Source of the DNA: Acholeplasmatales bacterium
GTDB taxonomy: Bacteria; Bacillota_I; Bacilli_A; Acholeplasmatales; Anaeroplasmataceae
NCBI GenBank assembly: GCA_017454375.1
Contig: JAFTDB010000010.1
Span: forward strand, 36,992 to 100,991
Direction of reading: 5' to 3'
DNA length: 64,000 nucleotides
Each line of letters opens with the position of its first letter. Position 1 is the stretch's first letter. Made by a program: the position numbers and the translations under genes. Under the pieces are notes generated by a model. The model did not search any database and was not told the DNA's origin. It saw nothing but the letters and a program-made list of their open reading frames with translations. Positions 28,936 through 37,191 of this stretch are shown here, piece after piece.

Positions 28936-29586
28936 ATGCGACTAAGACATGTTAAAAACGCAGAAGAAAGATTACAAGTAGATAATAATAAATACTACAT
29001 CCCAAACCCTAAAGATTATAAAGGTAAGTGGCATGATGTATTTAAAAATAATAATCCAATTCATCTAGAAATTGGCTGTGGTAAAGGACAATTTATCACA
29101 ACACTTGCTAAAAATAATCCTGATGTCAATTATATTGCAGTAGAAAAATTTAATTCAGTATTACTACGCTGTCTAGAAAAGATTTTAGAAATGGAAGAAA
29201 AACCAGAAAATCTTGTTATTATGTGCTTAGATGCTGAATATCTATGTGAATATTTTGCTGATGGAGAAATAGATAAACTATATCTAAATTTCTCTGATCC
29301 ATGGCCAAAAGCTAGACATGCTAAAAGAAGATTAACAAGTGAAATATTCTTAAATCAATATAAGAAGATATTAACAAAAGAAGGAACTATTGAATTTAAG
29401 ACTGATAATAGAGGATTATTTGAATATTCATTAGAATCATTTAATGAAAATAATTTTTCTATTTATAATATTTCACTAGATTTACATAACGATTTAGAAA
29501 AATATCCAAATAATATCACAACAGAATTTGAAGATAAGTGGTCTAAGCTAGGACCAATCTATCATTTAGAGGCAAAGCGTAAATGA
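28936..29586 (+). CDS. trmB: tRNA (guanine-N7-)-methyltransferase
   Basis: 216 residues, the usual TrmB length. It has the SAM-binding motif LEIGCGKGQFITTLAKNNP, the AVEKF acidic post-II motif, and the family signature FSDPWPKARHAKRRLT with the catalytic Asp and tRNA-binding basic residues, followed by FKTDNRGLF. It makes m7G46 in the tRNA variable loop. The start lies two bases after pepV and its TGA stop overlaps the next ATG, so pepV-trmB-S51-pheA look like one operon. The TGA stop also shows that TGA is not read as Trp in this genome. Confidence 0.94.
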   Translation: MRLRHVKNAEERLQVDNNKYYIPNPKDYKGKWHDVFKNNNPIHLEIGCGKGQFITTLAKNNPDVNYIAVEKFNSVLLRCLEKILEMEEKPENLVIMCLDAEYLCEYFADGEIDKLYLNFSDPWPKARHAKRRLTSEIFLNQYKKILTKEGTIEFKTDNRGLFEYSLESFNENNFSIYNISLDLHNDLEKYPNNITTEFEDKWSKLGPIYHLEAKRK

Positions 29587-30293
29587 AATTTGTATTAATT
29601 GGTGGCAAAGTAAACAAAGATATATTAGATAACAATATAGAAAAAGAAGTAATAGAATCTATAGGTAAAAAGATACCTAAGATTCTTTTTTGTCCGCTTG
29701 CCGCAATTGATACAGATAAATCTATCAAAAAATTTAAAGAACTGATAAAGGATATTGTTTGTGAAATCAATATCTTTGATTATCATAATATTAATGATTT
29801 AGATAATTTATTAAACAGTAATGATATATTTTATGTAGGTGGTGGTAATGCTAACCACCTAGTAGAAGTGTTTAAAAATTATAATCTAGATAAAGTCTTA
29901 ATTAATCATCTAGATGATGATATTACGTACATTGGTTCATCAGCTGGAGCAATGCTTGTGACATTAAAATCACTTGGTGATAGAGATATTTATCAAGATA
30001 ATTTCCATATCTATAATTATAAGATGGTAGATTGCCTAGATATATTACATATAAGTATTTGCCCACATTTTCAAAATGAAGATTTAATTATCTATAATGA
30101 TGAAGTGAAAAAATTAGATGTTCCATCATTTGGTATAGAAGAGGGCGGAGCCTTAGTTATAGATAATGATAAATATTATATTTTAAAAGACAATAATAAG
30201 AATATGGTTTATTATTATCCACAAAACACTAAATTAATGACACCACTAATAAGGGGTGAGGTATATGAAGAAAATAGCGGTTTTAGGTCCTAG
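29583..30293 (+). CDS. Peptidase S51 / dipeptidase E-like, class I glutamine amidotransferase fold
   Basis: 236 residues, matching the S51 family (about 210-240). The nucleophile elbow GSSAGA places Ser120 as the catalytic serine, His162 (ICPHF) and Glu187 (GIEEGGA) are candidate triad partners, and YVGGGNANHL is the oxyanion-region glycine motif. Members hydrolyse Asp-X dipeptides or act as cyanophycinase-like enzymes. It overlaps trmB by four bases. The C-terminal codons overlap the start of pheA by 29 bases, indicating translational coupling. Exact substrate is not deducible. Confidence 0.8.
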   Translation: MKFVLIGGKVNKDILDNNIEKEVIESIGKKIPKILFCPLAAIDTDKSIKKFKELIKDIVCEINIFDYHNINDLDNLLNSNDIFYVGGGNANHLVEVFKNYNLDKVLINHLDDDITYIGSSAGAMLVTLKSLGDRDIYQDNFHIYNYKMVDCLDILHISICPHFQNEDLIIYNDEVKKLDVPSFGIEEGGALVIDNDKYYILKDNNKNMVYYYPQNTKLMTPLIRGEVYEENSGFRS

Positions 30294-31050
30294 TGGAACC
30301 TATAGCGATGTAGCAGCAAAATCATTCATAAAGAATGAAAAACAAGATATAAAAATAGAATATTACGATACATTTTACCGTATTGTTAAAAATATTAAAG
30401 ATTATGCCTTACTTCCAATTGAAAATAGTATTGCAGGATATGTTAATGAAAATTTAGATTATATTATTGAATCAGATTATAAAATCATTAATCAAATTAA
30501 ATTACCTGTTAAGTTTGCGTTAGTTGGTAAAAGTGGAACTAAAACTATTTATGCTCAGCATAAGGCTTATGAAGAATGTAGTGAATATTTACTAGAGAAT
30601 AATTATGAAATCATCAAATGTAATTCTAATGCAGAAGCATTAAAATCATTTAAAGAGAACCCTGATTGTGGAGCAGTAGTACCACTTCATTTAATTACTA
30701 ATGAGCCTGTCATCAGCTATGACATAGAGAATTCTAAATATAATGAAACTAGATTCTTTATTATAGGTAAGAGTGTAGTTATTCCTAATGTTTCTGATTT
30801 AGCATTTTCAATGGTAATTATTTCTAGAAATGATAAAGCAGGTATCTTATTTGATATCTTAAGTGAGTTTAATAAATATAATTTAAACTTAACATCTATT
30901 GTATCTAGACCATTAAAGACTAGAATTGGTGAATATAAATTCTATATTGAAACTACAGTTAAAAAAGAAGATATTAATATAATTAATAAACTAAGTGATA
31001 GCTTAAAATCTAAATATGAGGTTAAGTTACTTGGAATATATAATAAATAA
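30265..31050 (+). CDS. pheA: Prephenate dehydratase (monofunctional, with ACT domain)
   Basis: 261 residues. The catalytic PDT domain shows GPSGTYSDVAA, PIENSIAGYV and TRFFII, where the Thr-Arg-Phe is essential for converting prephenate to phenylpyruvate. The C-terminal ACT domain (about 180-261, with ISRNDKAGIL and VSRPLKTRIGEY) gives phenylalanine feedback control. No other aromatic-pathway gene lies in the window. AAGGGGTGAGG before 30265 favours ATG; the GTG at 30256 is within that SD. It overlaps the S51 gene by 29 bases. Confidence 0.9.
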   Translation: MKKIAVLGPSGTYSDVAAKSFIKNEKQDIKIEYYDTFYRIVKNIKDYALLPIENSIAGYVNENLDYIIESDYKIINQIKLPVKFALVGKSGTKTIYAQHKAYEECSEYLLENNYEIIKCNSNAEALKSFKENPDCGAVVPLHLITNEPVISYDIENSKYNETRFFIIGKSVVIPNVSDLAFSMVIISRNDKAGILFDILSEFNKYNLNLTSIVSRPLKTRIGEYKFYIETTVKKEDINIINKLSDSLKSKYEVKLLGIYNK

Positions 31051-31073
31051 GTGAAAATAATTATTTATTTTAC

Positions 31074-31102
31074 TTGAAATATAATATTGTTTTTTGTATA
31101 AT
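31074..31102 (+). promoter_or_regulatory. Promoter of secG
   Basis: TTGAAA (31074-31079), a 17-base spacer containing a T run, TATAAT (31097-31102). It lies in the pheA-secG gap. Confidence 0.82.
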
Positions 31103-31134
31103 ATCATAGCGAATCGACCAAAGGAGGTATTTCT

Positions 31135-31368
31135 ATGAAATTCATAATTGATATATTCGTTGCTATAGTAGCAATCTTATTGATAATTATTGTAATGTTA
31201 CAAGGATCTAAGGATGACATAAATGATGCCTTTAATGGTGGAAAGTCAGAATTATTTAAAGATCAAAAAACAAGAGGAATTGAATTATTCATGCAAAGAA
31301 CTACATTAGTTTTAGCAGTATTATTCATAGGACTTGTATTAACTTCTGTAATAATTCATAATATCTAG
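31135..31368 (+). CDS. secG: Preprotein translocase subunit SecG
   Basis: 77 residues, the normal SecG size, with two transmembrane helices (about 3-22 and 53-75) joined by a loop in which GG and an FMQR-T segment match SecG (the family's F-L-x-R-x-T). It is the accessory subunit of the SecYEG channel. AAGGAGG at 31121-31127 lies 7 bases before the ATG. The secG-rnr-smpB-ssrA order is the classic Bacillota arrangement, which supports the call despite low sequence complexity. Confidence 0.9.
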   Translation: MKFIIDIFVAIVAILLIIIVMLQGSKDDINDAFNGGKSELFKDQKTRGIELFMQRTTLVLAVLFIGLVLTSVIIHNI

Positions 31369-31377
31369 TTATTAAAT

Positions 31378-31406
31378 GAGATTTGCGAAAACAAATCTCT
31401 TTTTTA
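31378..31406 (+). terminator. Terminator after secG
   Basis: GAGATTTG-CGAAAA-CAAATCTC, a perfect 8-bp stem, followed by seven T. The rnr SD follows directly, so rnr must depend on readthrough or a promoter not recognised. Confidence 0.85.
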
Positions 31407-31425
31407 TCTTTAAGGAGGTAACAAC

Positions 31426-33642
31426 ATGAAAGAGATGATATTAAAGATACTTAGTGGAAATAAGGTATCTAAAATAGATTTATATAAAATGCTAGGTGTT
31501 GATATTTGTCAAACTTCTAATGTTGATGCCTTGCTAGAGGATATGATTGAAAATAAAGAAATAGTTTATAAAAATGGGTATTATAAATTATCAAAAAAAA
31601 AAGAAATAGATGAAGATTATGTATATAATTTTATAAAATCTCATCATGTAAGAGATTTTGAAGAATTAACAGGAAGAATTAATATCTCAAGGGAATTATT
31701 AGATGAATATTTAAAGAATTTAGAAAAGAATAGAAATGTTGTATATGCACCTAAATATGGGTATGGTATAGCAATAAAGGCTAAATTGGTTGTAAGAGGA
31801 GATAAAATTGTAGCTTTTGATGTTATAACTGATAAAAAATATTATTTAGGTAATATGAGATTTCGTAATTTCTTTTCAGAAGATATTGCCCTAATCGTGC
31901 CATATGATTATGATGATGCACTTTTATATAAGGTTGTTGAGCATAAAATTAATAATCTAACTGGTTTAGTTAGGTTAAATAGAAAGAAAAATACATATTT
32001 TTTAGTGCCTACTAATCCTGATTATAATGCAATTGATATTAATAAAGGTGATTTAAATGGTGCTAAAGAGGGAGATATTGTATATACATCATTAACATAT
32101 AAATCTAGAATTACTGCCAAAATTGAAAAAATTATTGGTAATATGAATGATAAATATATTGAATATTTTGAGGTTGCATATTCATATGGATTTGATAATA
32201 TATTCCCAGATGATGTCATAAATGAATGTGATGATATCAAGGATAATGTAGAAGATAGTGAATTAGTAGGAAGAGCTGATTATACTAATCTTAAGGTAAT
32301 CACTATTGATGGTGATGATAGTAAGGATTTTGATGATGCGATATCTGTTGAAAAAATAGGCGATAATTATAAGCTATATGTTTTTATTGCGGATGTTGCT
32401 AACTATGTTAAGGAAGGAATGCCTTTAGATAAGGAAGCATTAAAAAGAGGAACCAGTGTTTATTTTGCTAATCAGGTTATTCCAATGCTTCCAGCTAAAT
32501 TATCTAATGGTATCTGCTCTTTAAATGAAGGAGTAATTAGATTAGTTATGGCTTTAGAAATCAATTTAGATTCTAAAGGTGAATTAATTGATTATGATAT
32601 TAAAGAAGGCTTTATTAAATCAGCTCACAGAATGACTTATAATAATGTTAATAAGATATTATCAGGTGATGCTGAATTAATAAATAAATATAATGATATT
32701 TATCAAATGTTATTAGATTCTAATGAGCTTGCTAAAAAGATTAGAGCTAATCGTAATAAGCATGGCGCTATAACATTTGATTCAACTGAATATGGCTTTA
32801 CATTTAACGATAATGGTGAACCTATTGAATCTCATAAGAGAATCATAGGTGATGGCGAACAGCTAATTGAAGATTTTATGCTACAAGCCAACTATGTTGT
32901 AGCATATCATATGAATCTACTTGGTCTTCCAATAGTATATCGTGTGCATGAAAAGCCAGAACCTATGAAAGTTCAAGCAATATGTAAAGAGCTTAAAGAT
33001 ATGGGTATGAATATTAAAAGTTTAAAAAATGATATTCATCCAAAAGAAATCCAAAGAATTATTGATTCTGCAAATGAAACAGGTAATGGTGAGATTGTTA
33101 GTAATTTACTTTTAAAAAGTATGCAAAAGGCATATTATAGTGCTGAATGCTTAGGACATTACGCATTACAACTAGAATATTATTGCCATTTCACATCACC
33201 TATTAGACGTTATCCAGATTTGATGACTCATAGAATGATTAAGAAATTATTGCTACATCCAAAAGATTTAAATAATGATATAATTAAATATACAACCTTA
33301 ATTGATTCAATTGCTAAAGAAAATAGCGAAAGTGAACAAAACGCAACCAAGGTAGAATGGGATGTTGAAGATATGCTATTTGGCAAAATTGCTAGAAGAC
33401 TATTACACAAGACTTTTATTGGTAAGGTTACTAGTGTAATGAATTTTGGTGTATTTGTTAAATTAGATAATGGTATTGAAGGATTAATATCATCAAATGA
33501 TATGTATGATGAAGAAAATGAAAGCTTTGTAATTGGACAAGAAGTAGAAGTAATTATTACATCAGTTGATCCTAAATATCGTGTTAATTTCATGTTGAAG
33601 GAGGATTATGATGCCTTTAGAGAAGAATATATGTTCGAATAA
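31426..33642 (+). CDS. rnr: Ribonuclease R
   Basis: 738 residues, 3'-5' exoribonuclease of the RNase II/R family. An N-terminal winged-helix region is followed by cold-shock domains, the RNB catalytic domain starting near VITIDGDDSKDFDDAISV (the metal-binding Asp cluster), the signature HFTSPIRRYPDL-x-x-HR, and a C-terminal S1 domain (VTSVMNFGVFVKLDNGIEGLI). It degrades structured RNA and takes part in tmRNA maturation and non-stop mRNA decay, which fits its place before smpB and ssrA. The lysine-rich tail of many RNase R proteins is very short here. AAGGAGG precedes the ATG. Confidence 0.95.
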   Translation: MKEMILKILSGNKVSKIDLYKMLGVDICQTSNVDALLEDMIENKEIVYKNGYYKLSKKKEIDEDYVYNFIKSHHVRDFEELTGRINISRELLDEYLKNLEKNRNVVYAPKYGYGIAIKAKLVVRGDKIVAFDVITDKKYYLGNMRFRNFFSEDIALIVPYDYDDALLYKVVEHKINNLTGLVRLNRKKNTYFLVPTNPDYNAIDINKGDLNGAKEGDIVYTSLTYKSRITAKIEKIIGNMNDKYIEYFEVAYSYGFDNIFPDDVINECDDIKDNVEDSELVGRADYTNLKVITIDGDDSKDFDDAISVEKIGDNYKLYVFIADVANYVKEGMPLDKEALKRGTSVYFANQVIPMLPAKLSNGICSLNEGVIRLVMALEINLDSKGELIDYDIKEGFIKSAHRMTYNNVNKILSGDAELINKYNDIYQMLLDSNELAKKIRANRNKHGAITFDSTEYGFTFNDNGEPIESHKRIIGDGEQLIEDFMLQANYVVAYHMNLLGLPIVYRVHEKPEPMKVQAICKELKDMGMNIKSLKNDIHPKEIQRIIDSANETGNGEIVSNLLLKSMQKAYYSAECLGHYALQLEYYCHFTSPIRRYPDLMTHRMIKKLLLHPKDLNNDIIKYTTLIDSIAKENSESEQNATKVEWDVEDMLFGKIARRLLHKTFIGKVTSVMNFGVFVKLDNGIEGLISSNDMYDEENESFVIGQEVEVIITSVDPKYRVNFMLKEDYDAFREEYMFE

Positions 33643-34069
33643 AAAAGCCGGCTTTGAATATTTTATTCTTGATAAGTTCGAGGCAGGCATCAAATTAACT
33701 GGAACTGAAATTAAATCTATTAGAGCTGGTAAGGTTAATATTAACGATGCATATGTTATTTTAAGAAATAACAAGGTATTCATCGTTAATATGTTTGTTG
33801 CCAAATATGATTATGGTAATATCTTTAATCATGATGAGCTTCGAAGTAGGGAATTACTCCTTAATCAAAGTGAGATTAATAAATTAAATACTAAGGTTAA
33901 GACTGCAGGTCTTACTGTAGTAGCATTAAGAGCGTATTTTAAGGGAGGTCTTGTAAAAATAGAAATAGCCCTGGCTCGTGGTAAGAAACTACAAGATAAA
34001 AGAGAAACAATAAAAGAAAGGGATATTAAAAGAAATATCGCAAAGGATATTAAAAATTCTTATAGATAA
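33611..34069 (+). CDS. smpB: SsrA-binding protein SmpB
   Basis: 152 residues, typical SmpB. Family motifs include NKKAGFEYFILDKFEAGIKLTGTE (start of the OB fold), SIRAGKVNINDAY, and the C-terminal basic helix GKKLQDKRETIKERD that enters the ribosomal A site. It binds tmRNA and delivers it to stalled ribosomes. The gene overlaps the end of rnr by 32 bases. GAAGGAGG ends at 33604, so the second of two adjacent ATGs (33611) has better spacing than 33608. Confidence 0.95.
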   Translation: MPLEKNICSNKKAGFEYFILDKFEAGIKLTGTEIKSIRAGKVNINDAYVILRNNKVFIVNMFVAKYDYGNIFNHDELRSRELLLNQSEINKLNTKVKTAGLTVVALRAYFKGGLVKIEIALARGKKLQDKRETIKERDIKRNIAKDIKNSYR

Positions 34070-34084
34070 TTAAATATAAGAGTT

Positions 34085-34090
34085 TATAAT
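34085..34090 (+). promoter_or_regulatory. Probable -10 element of ssrA
   Basis: TATAAT ends 10 bases before the mature tmRNA 5' end. No convincing -35 is seen; the element overlaps the smpB-ssrA gap. Confidence 0.4.
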
Positions 34091-34100
34091 ATAAATACAT

Positions 34101-34489
34101 GGGGACGTTCTGGATTCGCTGTGATTCATGAAGGTTTGTAAGCACGTGGGAGTAGACTCCCTTAAAAACGTCGAGGTTTAATAACCGCAGAAAAAAATGA
34201 TTATAGCTTCTTAGCTGCTAGAAATACTAGAGCTAACGTAGCTTTCGCTTGCTAGTTATAATCTAGCTAACTCACCTAGGTGATTTCCTACATCACTTAG
34301 CTTGAGGTCAGTTTGTAGGATATATTAGGCTGTTGCTATTCTAAGCAGTCTAACGAATTTAATAGAATGTAGGTAGGCTTTGGTTTGCCTATTCGCTTAG
34401 GCCTACTGAACATTTAGGACAGGCTAAACGTGTAGAAAGCAGATTGGATTGGGTTATATACATGGGTTCAAATCCCATCGTCTCCACCA
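34101..34489 (+). ncRNA. ssrA: Transfer-messenger RNA (tmRNA)
   Basis: The 5' end GGGGACGTTCTGGATTCG and the 3' end with T-arm GGGTTCAAATCCC and GTCTCC-ACCA pair as the alanine-tRNA-like domain. The length of 389 bases is normal. The tag frame most consistent with the family runs 34187-34255: GCA resume codon, starting AEKNDYS, 22 residues, ending RANVAFAC before TAG. That is longer than the usual 10-15 residue tags and resembles tags of mollicutes that end in NYAFA. It lies directly after smpB. Confidence 0.95.
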
Positions 34490-34502
34490 ATTATAACACA
34501 CA

Positions 34503-34535
34503 GGTTCGATACAAGGTATCGAGCCTTTTCTTTTA
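34503..34535 (+). terminator. Terminator of ssrA
   Basis: GGTTCGATAC-AAG-GTATCGAGCC (10 bp with one G-U pair) followed by TTTTCTTTT. Confidence 0.88.
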
Positions 34536-34539
34536 GTAA

Positions 34540-34569
34540 TTGACAAATAATATATGGTAAGAATAAAAT
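34540..34569 (+). promoter_or_regulatory. Promoter of the flavodoxin-domain gene
   Basis: TTGACA (34540-34545), an 18-base spacer, TAAAAT (34564-34569). It immediately follows the ssrA terminator. Confidence 0.65.
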
Positions 34570-34598
34570 ATATGTTAAGTTCAATAGGAGATATTAAT

Positions 34599-35126
34599 AT
34601 GAACAAGATTATAATATATGGTTCTAAATATGGATCAACAGAAAAATATGCTAAAGAATTAGCACGAAGAATAAATGTTGAAGCTATAGAATACGATAAG
34701 ATAAAAAACATCAATGATTATGATTATATAATTTATCTAGGTGCACTGTACGCTGGTGGTGTAATGGGGCTTGTTAAAACACTAAAAAAGATTGATGATT
34801 TGAAATCAAAGGAATTTGTTATAGTCACTGTTGGGGCGGCTGATACAACAGATTCTAATAATGTTAATAATATTGAGAATGGAATTAATAAACAAATACC
34901 TGAAGAAATATATAATAAAGCAAAAATATTCCATTTAAGAGGTGCTATCTATTATTCTAAATTGGATGTTAAGCACAAGATTATGATGAAGCTTTTATAT
35001 AACAAAGCAAAAAATATTCCGGAAGAGAAACAAACTCCAGAAATAAAGCTTATGCTAGAAACTTATAATAAAGAGGCTGATTTTGTGGATTTCAACACCT
35101 TAGATAATATTATTAATGTATTATAA
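34599..35126 (+). CDS. Flavodoxin-domain protein
   Basis: 175 residues. The N-terminal IIIYGSKYGSTEKYAKELA is the FMN phosphate-binding loop of the flavodoxin fold, and YIIYLGALYAGGVMG and VIVTVGAADTTD match the isoalloxazine-binding loops of the HemG/flavodoxin_5 type. It should bind FMN and take part in cytoplasmic electron transfer; a protoporphyrinogen-oxidase role is not supported by any haem gene here. AGGAG at 34586-34590 selects ATG 34599 over the upstream in-frame ATG at 34554, which is within the promoter. Confidence 0.75.
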   Translation: MNKIIIYGSKYGSTEKYAKELARRINVEAIEYDKIKNINDYDYIIYLGALYAGGVMGLVKTLKKIDDLKSKEFVIVTVGAADTTDSNNVNNIENGINKQIPEEIYNKAKIFHLRGAIYYSKLDVKHKIMMKLLYNKAKNIPEEKQTPEIKLMLETYNKEADFVDFNTLDNIINVL

Positions 35127-35183
35127 AAAAATATAATTATATGATATAATGAGTTGGTAATTTATATTGAAAGGAAGTTTACT

Positions 35184-35516
35184 ATGATTGGAATTACTTA
35201 TGATAAAGAAACAAATTCTGTTTTTCAACATTTTGGAGAAACAAAATATTTCTATTTATTTGATGAAAAAACAGGTGAGGAAAAGATAGTAGATAATGGT
35301 GGATTTTCTCACCGCGATCTTATACCATATATTAATTCTTTAGGTGTTACTACATTAATTTGTGGTGGCATCGGCTCACACGCTGTTGAGGGATTAAATT
35401 ATTTCGGAATAAAGTTTATCCCAGGTGTAGTTGGTAATGTTAATAAAGTTATAAAGGAATTTAAAGAAGGCAATTTAGTTGGCAATCCTAATGCTATGCA
35501 TTCATGCTCTCACTAA
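35184..35516 (+). CDS. NifB/NifX-type dinitrogenase iron-molybdenum cofactor-binding domain protein
   Basis: 110 residues of the Nif/Mo-cofactor superfamily (PF02579): IGITYDKETNSVFQHFGETKYFYLFD, then FSHRDLIPYINSLGVTTLICGGIGSHAVEGL and the GVVGNVNKVIKEF tail. Such stand-alone proteins bind metal clusters in anaerobes without nitrogenase; their precise role is unclear. The C-terminal MHSCSH could bind metal. AAAGGAAG precedes ATG 35184; an upstream TTG (35154) lacks an SD. TATAAT at 35145-35150 is a likely -10. Confidence 0.78.
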   Translation: MIGITYDKETNSVFQHFGETKYFYLFDEKTGEEKIVDNGGFSHRDLIPYINSLGVTTLICGGIGSHAVEGLNYFGIKFIPGVVGNVNKVIKEFKEGNLVGNPNAMHSCSH

Positions 35517-35528
35517 TATTTGAAATAA

Positions 35529-35559
35529 AGGTTTGATTTGAGTATCAAATCTTTTTTTC
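35529..35559 (+). terminator. Terminator after the NifX-like gene
   Basis: GGTTTGAT-TTGAGT-ATCAAATC (8 bp, one G-U) followed by seven T. Confidence 0.85.
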
Positions 35560-35589
35560 TTTTAGACAAATCATTTTTCTTTTAGACAA
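35554..35589 (+). repeat. Direct repeat upstream of the AraC-type regulator
   Basis: TTTTTCTTTTAGACAA occurs at 35554-35569 and again exactly at 35574-35589, a 20-base period. It lies just upstream of the putative -10 (TATAAT at 35614-35619) of the regulator gene, so it may be a two-site operator; the first copy overlaps the terminator T tract. Confidence 0.6.
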
Positions 35590-35638
35590 GTTTATTTAAT
35601 CTTTTTTTGGTAGTATAATTAGTGTCAGGAGATAAAGC

Positions 35639-36526
35639 ATGGAATGGTTAACTTGTATTAAAATATCAATTGAATACATAGAAAGTCATATTAAAGAAAA
35701 TATTAAAATAGAAGATGTTGCTAAAGAATCTTATGTATCTAGCTATTATCTTCAGGTAGGCTTTCAGATTATGACTGGTTACTCTATAGGAGAATACATT
35801 AGAAATAGAAAGCTATATTTAGCTGCTTTAGATATAAAGAGTGGCAGTAAGATAATTGATGTGGCATTAGATTATGGATATGAAACACCAGAAGCTTTTA
35901 CCAAGGCCTTTAAAAGATTTCATGGGTTTAATCCATCACAAGTTAATAAATGTAAAATCAAGAGATTTAATCCTCTGACAATAGAAATACAAATAAAGGG
36001 AGGAATAGTAGAAGATATGAATTACAAAATAACAGATATGCTTCCATTAAAGCTAATTGGCTTTGTTAAAGAATTTGATATGGAAACATCATACCAAGAA
36101 ATACCAAAGTTTTGGGATGAGATATTTGAGAAATATTTTAATCCTCATATTCTTAAAGGATTACCAGCTCTAAATGAATACGAGCAAGCTATTGTAGATA
36201 ATGGCATTGGTGAATATGGCGTATGCATTGAATGCCATGGAACTAAATTCAAATATTTAATTGCTGGAAAATATGCTGGTGGTAAGGTACCAGAAGAAAT
36301 GATGTTATATGAATTCCCTGCTGGTAAGTGGGCAATATTTGATGCTTATGGGCCATGCCCAGAGAAACTACAGGAGCTTAATACTCAAATATTTAAAGAG
36401 TGGCTACCACTTAATAAAGAATTTGAATTAAGAAATGATGGTAATATTGAGTGGTATGACTTAAATGGGGAACAAACTGATCCTGATTATCACACTCAAA
36501 TTTGGTTACCAATTAAAAATATATAG
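35639..36526 (+). CDS. AraC-family transcriptional regulator with GyrI-like effector domain
   Basis: 295 residues. The two AraC helix-turn-helix motifs are in residues 1-105 (IKIEDVAKESYVSSYYLQVGFQ and KIIDVALDYGYETPEAFTKAFKRFHGFNPSQ). Residues about 125-295 form a GyrI-like/AraC_E_bind small-molecule domain with the WDEIF and FPAGKWAIFDAYGP motifs of that family. It resembles Rob/SAV-type regulators that sense drugs or other amphipathic molecules. AGGAGA precedes the ATG. The direct repeat upstream suggests autoregulation. Neighbouring targets are not evident. Confidence 0.85.
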   Translation: MEWLTCIKISIEYIESHIKENIKIEDVAKESYVSSYYLQVGFQIMTGYSIGEYIRNRKLYLAALDIKSGSKIIDVALDYGYETPEAFTKAFKRFHGFNPSQVNKCKIKRFNPLTIEIQIKGGIVEDMNYKITDMLPLKLIGFVKEFDMETSYQEIPKFWDEIFEKYFNPHILKGLPALNEYEQAIVDNGIGEYGVCIECHGTKFKYLIAGKYAGGKVPEEMMLYEFPAGKWAIFDAYGPCPEKLQELNTQIFKEWLPLNKEFELRNDGNIEWYDLNGEQTDPDYHTQIWLPIKNI

Positions 36527-36543
36527 AATAAGTAAGTTAATTG

Positions 36544-36571
36544 AGTCTTGATATTAAATCAAGGCTTTTTT
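36544..36571 (+). terminator. Terminator after the AraC-type regulator
   Basis: AGTCTTGAT-ATTAA-ATCAAGGCT stem (one G-U pair) followed by six T. Confidence 0.85.
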
Positions 36572-36594
36572 CCATATATTATTAAAGAAGAAAG

Positions 36595-36624
36595 TTGTTT
36601 TATTACTATATTTAATGTTAAAAT
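36595..36624 (+). promoter_or_regulatory. Promoter of the NUDIX gene cluster
   Basis: TTGTTT (36595-36600), an 18-base spacer, TAAAAT (36619-36624). A start near 36631 rules out the upstream ATG at 36625 as start codon. Confidence 0.5.
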
Positions 36625-36663
36625 ATGCTAAGAATAATTTGTTATCAAATAAAGGATAAATAT

Positions 36664-37182
36664 ATGAGATTATTATTTGAAATGGATAAGCGTGATTATA
36701 TCCCTAATGGTAGAACCTTTGTAAGAGATTCCTCTAGAGCTATAATCATAAAAGATAATAAGGTATTAATGGTACATTCTTTGATGTATGATTATTATAA
36801 ATTCCCTGGTGGTGGAATTGATGATGGTGAATCAAAGATTGATGCCTTAATAAGAGAAACTAAAGAAGAAGCTGGATTAATTATCATTAAAGATTCAATT
36901 AAGCCTTATGGTTATGTTCATAGAATCACAAAATCTGATCATGAGAATATGGATATATTCTTACAAGATAATTATTATTATCTATGTGATGTGTATGAAG
37001 ATAAGGTTAGCCAAGAGTTAGATGATTATGAAGAATATGAAGGATTCACATTAGAGGCAGTAGATTATAAAACTGCGATAGATGTAAATCTACATAAGGA
37101 CCATGGCCCAAAGAATATGGATATGTTAATCCGTGAAGCTAAGGTATTAGAAATGCTTCATGATGAAGGCTATTTAAAATAG
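36664..37182 (+). CDS. NUDIX hydrolase
   Basis: 172 residues with an intact Nudix box, GGIDDGE-x7-RETKEEAGL, preceded by FPGG. These residues bind divalent metal and cleave nucleoside diphosphate-linked substrates; the exact substrate cannot be told from sequence. AAAGGA at 36651-36656 selects ATG 36664. Next genes follow at 9-11 bases with the same leader word AGGGTGATAAT, indicating one operon with the SMP-30-like, GNAT and HAD genes. Confidence 0.9.
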   Translation: MRLLFEMDKRDYIPNGRTFVRDSSRAIIIKDNKVLMVHSLMYDYYKFPGGGIDDGESKIDALIRETKEEAGLIIIKDSIKPYGYVHRITKSDHENMDIFLQDNYYYLCDVYEDKVSQELDDYEEYEGFTLEAVDYKTAIDVNLHKDHGPKNMDMLIREAKVLEMLHDEGYLK

Positions 37183-37191
37183 GGTGATAAT

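Noticed and set aside
28936..29586. TGA read as tryptophan (Mycoplasma code), suggested by the mollicute-like tmRNA tag
   Set aside because: trmB and the HAD gene end naturally at TGA at the expected family length, and Trp positions are TGG throughout.
31051..31080. Hairpin after pheA (AAGTGAAAATAA with TTATTTTACTT) as terminator
   Set aside because: The stem is AT-only with a bulge and no T tract follows; it is too weak to call.
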